Below, in pieces: positions 61,082-64,000 of a stretch of 64,000 nucleotides of DNA; position 1 is the first letter of the stretch, and every line of letters starts with the position of its first letter. Both the position numbers and the translations under genes were made by a program. The notes beneath the pieces were generated by a model. That model ran no database searches, was not told the DNA's origin, and saw nothing but the letters and a program-made list of their open reading frames with translations. Source of the stretch: Flammeovirga aprica JL-4 (GTDB lineage Bacteria > Bacteroidota > Bacteroidia > Cytophagales > Flammeovirgaceae). The stretch is taken from positions 62,001 through 126,000 of the forward strand of contig NZ_JABANE010000005.1 of NCBI RefSeq assembly GCF_012844305.1, written 5' to 3'.

Positions 61082-62473
61082 ATGAAAAATTTAAAATATA
61101 TATTCTTTAGTCTATTTGCATTAACATGTGCTTCTCAGGTAAGTGCACAGCAAGTAAATACACTGTACTTTATGAACAGTGTGCCACAATCCTTGAAATA
61201 CAATCCGGCAAAGCAATCTGAAGCTAAATTTACGCTTGCTTTTCCAGTATCAAATATTTCGGCTCATGTATACAATCAGTTTAACTACAATGATATAAGT
61301 ACAACTGAAAATGGAGTGACTACGCTTGATGTAGATGCTTTCTTAAATAAGCTTGATCCAGAAAGTACTCAACTGTCTTCTGTTTCTTCGGAAATTTTTG
61401 GTGTTTATTATCAGAAATATAAGTGGGGATTCAATTTAAGTGTCAATTACCAAGTATTGGAGCATTTGACCTATTCAAAAGCACTTTTCCAAACACTTCT
61501 AAAAGGACCTGCTAACTCACTTGGTGTACAGCAGAACTTAGCTTCTGTCGCTGATGTTTATGGTTTTTATGATATCAGCATGGGCGGTAACTACAGAATC
61601 AATGATAAATTGACTGTAGGTACAACGTTGAAATTCTTATTCGGTACGCATCAGTTAAATGCTAAAATCAACGGTAATGTTCTTCAAGAAGATAACGCAA
61701 GCTTGGATTTTAGACTTGGAGGAAACGTGGAGTTGAGATCAAGAGGTTTAGGAGAAATTGTTGATGAAGAGGGTAATTTTGATGTTGATTTGGAAAATGA
61801 TGAATTGACTAAATCTTTCAGTTCTCTTTCAAATACAGGTTTTGCAATTGACTTAGGTGCAGTGTATCAATATTCTGATAAATTGACTTTTGAAGCTTCA
61901 GTAAGAAACTTAGGTTTAATCAAGTGGAAAGACAATGGAAGTAACTATGTAGCACCTCTTGAGGAAATTTCATACAGTGGTGCTGACATGCTAGAATTAT
62001 TGAATGGCAATGTATCAGATGCATTCCCTTCTATTTCTGATTCAATTCAGTTTGATAATACGGATACTTTGTCAGTAGAAAGCACTTCAACATTACCTGT
62101 TATTGTGAACTTAGCTTCTACTTATGAAATTTGGAAGCACACTACAGGTGGTGTATTGTTCTCTCAAATGTTCTATAAAGGAAATTATTATCCATCACTT
62201 ACTTTATCTGTAGATAAGCAGTTTGGTAAATTCTTTGGTTTAGGTCTTAGCTATACAGCTGATAAAACAAGCTTGGCTAACCTTGGAGCGTTAGTTTCAT
62301 TTGGTTTCCCTGGTTTCCAATTGTACGTTGTTTCTGACAACATCTTAACTGCAGGTTTAAACTGGGACAAAGCAAAAACAGCTAATGTTAGATTTGGTTT
62401 GAACTTGCCTTTCGGTAAAGTGGAGGAAAAAGATAGAGTGCCTAATAGCTTAAAAAGAAGATTGAAAAATTAA
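61082..62473 (+). CDS. DUF5723 outer-membrane beta-barrel protein
   Basis: The 463-residue protein has a signal peptide (about 1-22, ending VSAQ) and a FadL/PorV-like beta-barrel pattern. QVNTLYFMNSVPQSLKYNPAK is the typical start of DUF5723 proteins, and repeated strands with aromatic ends run to the C-terminus. The family is confined to Bacteroidota and its role is unknown; a link to lipid or protein transport has been suggested from fold. The start at 61082 is chosen for its signal peptide. It is paired with the upstream lipoprotein, and the two may form a complex. Confidence 0.82.
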   Translation: MKNLKYIFFSLFALTCASQVSAQQVNTLYFMNSVPQSLKYNPAKQSEAKFTLAFPVSNISAHVYNQFNYNDISTTENGVTTLDVDAFLNKLDPESTQLSSVSSEIFGVYYQKYKWGFNLSVNYQVLEHLTYSKALFQTLLKGPANSLGVQQNLASVADVYGFYDISMGGNYRINDKLTVGTTLKFLFGTHQLNAKINGNVLQEDNASLDFRLGGNVELRSRGLGEIVDEEGNFDVDLENDELTKSFSSLSNTGFAIDLGAVYQYSDKLTFEASVRNLGLIKWKDNGSNYVAPLEEISYSGADMLELLNGNVSDAFPSISDSIQFDNTDTLSVESTSTLPVIVNLASTYEIWKHTTGGVLFSQMFYKGNYYPSLTLSVDKQFGKFFGLGLSYTADKTSLANLGALVSFGFPGFQLYVVSDNILTAGLNWDKAKTANVRFGLNLPFGKVEEKDRVPNSLKRRLKN

Positions 62474-62494
62474 TTTTCATCTCTCAAAAAATAC

Positions 62495-62535
62495 AAAGGC
62501 CAAGTAGTTTTGAATTACTTGGCCTTTTCTTTTTA
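62495..62535 (+). terminator. Terminator after the DUF5723 gene
   Basis: AAAGGCCAAGTA and TACTTGGCCTTT form a perfect 12-base stem over nine bases, with T residues after it. Confidence 0.92.
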
Positions 62536-62552
62536 TATTCTTGGAAATAATA

Positions 62553-63851
62553 TTACTGACAATATTCAATCACTGCTTCTCTGATGTGCGTGAAGGTCTC
62601 CTGCAACAACTCCTCATTTTCTTCAAGCAATGTTACTCTGAATCCTTGAAGATCTGAGCAGAAAGATGAAATAGGAACAACACAAACCCCTTTTGCAGCA
62701 AGCAAGTTGTACACAAAGCGTTTATCATGAGGCATTTCCTCTGCAGTCCATTCATCAAGCATTTCTTTGATCTGTGGATTGTCAATTTTTAAAGACTGTC
62801 CTTCTTTCAATACACCATCTTTGAAGATAATTGTATTATAAAAAGCACCATACGTCTTATTGAAAGTCAATTGTGGTAGATCGCCTAACAGTTCGGCAAT
62901 AATCTCAGCTCTTCTTCCAATAGCATTGTTAGCCTCATCCCTGTACGGTTGGTATCTAGGATCTTTCATAATTCTTGGAACCGCCATTTGAGGTAATTTT
63001 GTTGAACATACCTCAATCATTTTAGCATTATCCAAGGTTTGGCAAAGACGGTCAAACTGCTGGTCTTTGTCTTTATTGTAATATTCCATCCAGCCACAGC
63101 GAGAGCCAGGCCAAGGGAATTCCTTTGAAATACCTTTTAAAGCGATACCAGGAACATCGCCAATATATTCAGCCAATTGGAATGCTTCTGCACCATTATA
63201 AGTAACATTCGTGTAGATTTCATCTGAAATAAGAATCAGATTGAATTCTTTGGCAATTTCTACAAAGCGTTTGAGTATCTCCATTGGATAGACCATTCCC
63301 GTTGGGTTGTCGGGGTTGATGATCAAAATACCTACAATGTTGGGGTTGTATTTTACTTGTAAATATAAATCCTCCATATCAGGGTACCAGTGGTTTTCTG
63401 GATCTAATTTGTAAGTCAATGGAGTAGTGTTGGCGTGGGCGGCTTCGGCGGAAGAGTGAGTAGAGTAAGCGGGTGAAGGTCCGATAATTCTTGATGTAGG
63501 CAACAAGAACTGATACAACTTTGAAATCGCATCACCAAGACCATTAAAAAACAGGATGTCGTTCGCATCAATCTGCGCTCCTTGAAGTGCGTTAGTTCGC
63601 TCAGCAAGAAACTCTCTTGTTTCTAAGACTCCTTTAGAATGACAATACCCGAAAGTGTCATTCTCATCCAGTAAGTTGCTGATGATTTCTTTCATCCATA
63701 CTGGCATTTCGGCATTTTTCTGAATTGGGTCGCCGATGTTTTCCCAATAGATTTTCTGACCTAGTTGTCTTAAATTATCCGCTTTTTTTACAATTCCACG
63801 GATCTCATAACTAAGTTCATTTGCTCCTTCTCTTAAAAGTTTTTGTCTCAT
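62553..63851 (-). CDS. Class I/II PLP-dependent aminotransferase
   Basis: The 432-residue enzyme has the fold type I pattern: NPDNPTGMVYP near residue 184, SDEIYTNVTY near 212 and the PLP lysine in KGISKEFPWPGSRCGW near 240. The C-terminal domain has a long acidic segment and a PISSFCSD loop. It belongs to the aspartate/aromatic/alanine aminotransferase superfamily, in the branch with an extended N-terminus. The amino donor is unknown. It is convergent with the DUF5723 gene. The region upstream to the end of the window holds only AT-rich sequence. Confidence 0.88.
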   Translation of the reverse strand: MRQKLLREGANELSYEIRGIVKKADNLRQLGQKIYWENIGDPIQKNAEMPVWMKEIISNLLDENDTFGYCHSKGVLETREFLAERTNALQGAQIDANDILFFNGLGDAISKLYQFLLPTSRIIGPSPAYSTHSSAEAAHANTTPLTYKLDPENHWYPDMEDLYLQVKYNPNIVGILIINPDNPTGMVYPMEILKRFVEIAKEFNLILISDEIYTNVTYNGAEAFQLAEYIGDVPGIALKGISKEFPWPGSRCGWMEYYNKDKDQQFDRLCQTLDNAKMIEVCSTKLPQMAVPRIMKDPRYQPYRDEANNAIGRRAEIIAELLGDLPQLTFNKTYGAFYNTIIFKDGVLKEGQSLKIDNPQIKEMLDEWTAEEMPHDKRFVYNLLAAKGVCVVPISSFCSDLQGFRVTLLEENEELLQETFTHIREAVIEYCQ

Positions 63852-64000
63852 CTTCCGAATTTTTTAAGCAACTACCCGCCAAAGTAATCGCTCAAGCATT
63901 ATTGAAGTATTTAATAAATAAATACTTCCGTTAAAAATTTAAGCCTATTCTAAATGTACCCACAGCATACAAGTGTGGATAACATTTAGAGTGTTAAGTT

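Noticed and set aside
1..64000. tRNA or rRNA genes, prophage or insertion sequence
   Set aside because: No cloverleaf with a conserved T-loop, no rRNA-like stretch, and no transposase, integrase or phage structural gene was recognised by reading both strands.

Overview
The window reads as a chromosomal segment of a Bacteroidota bacterium, most likely a marine Cytophagales member near Flammeovirga. The genus is an inference from gene content and AT-rich composition, not from a marker gene. Support at phylum level: a SusC/SusD pair under a FecI-type sigma factor and a FecR anti-sigma factor; a type IX secretion C-terminal sorting domain; DUF4251, DUF5723 and META/DUF4377 lipoproteins; and several promoters matching the Bacteroidota -33/-7 consensus (TTTG, about 19 bases, TAnnTTTG). 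No rRNA, tRNA, IS element, phage block or CRISPR array was found.

Layout. 1-10.3 kb is metabolic and stress genes: a membrane glycosyltransferase, Bcp peroxiredoxin, an N-terminal transketolase half without its partner, a secreted choloylglycine-hydrolase-like enzyme, a DHFR-like reductase, GNAT, rhodanese, OsmC, MetZ, then a hisH-hisA-pgeF operon. 10.4-21.7 kb holds a GH13 amylase lipoprotein, an ABC-F ATPase, a 54-residue two-helix membrane protein, an overlapping glpD/alkyl-DHAP-synthase-like pair, a SelW-like protein, a secreted lactonase and a META lipoprotein. 21.9-26.2 kb carries a PfkB kinase, TatD, TcdA, a PlsC-like acyltransferase and CysE. 26.4-32.8 kb has a His-rich secreted protein, a J-protein/PspA membrane-stress pair, and a lipid-related run (FadD, an esterase, a LURP-one protein) ending at an RluA enzyme. 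33.0-36.9 kb has a T9SS cargo protein, RibD and an AlkD-like protein.

37.0-46.2 kb is the most coherent accessory block: ECF sigma, FecR, an STN-domain SusC, SusD, a Tat-exported metallophosphoesterase and a VPS62/NPP1-like lipoprotein. This looks like a substrate-sensing outer-membrane uptake locus, possibly for a phosphorylated substrate. A four-hairpin palindromic element sits between sigma and anti-sigma. 46.4-52.9 kb holds FolC, a lipoprotein, a RhuM-Fic fusion, a PhoD-type phosphatase and small secreted proteins. 52.9-59.1 kb contains a PepSY/beta-propeller membrane protein divergent from an Rrf2 regulator with three cysteines, and a two-gene unit made of a PD-(D/E)XK nuclease-SF1 helicase fusion and a membrane protein. 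That unit is a candidate for an undescribed nucleic-acid-targeting or defence system. 59.3-63.9 kb has an outer-membrane lipoprotein/DUF5723 pair and a class I/II aminotransferase.

Two regulatory themes recur. Two unrelated intergenic elements are long palindromes enclosing several smaller hairpins. At two genes (tatD and the esterase) a terminator-like hairpin and U-tract run directly into the start codon; at a third (fadD) a terminator-like hairpin lies in the 5' leader with no upstream gene to terminate.
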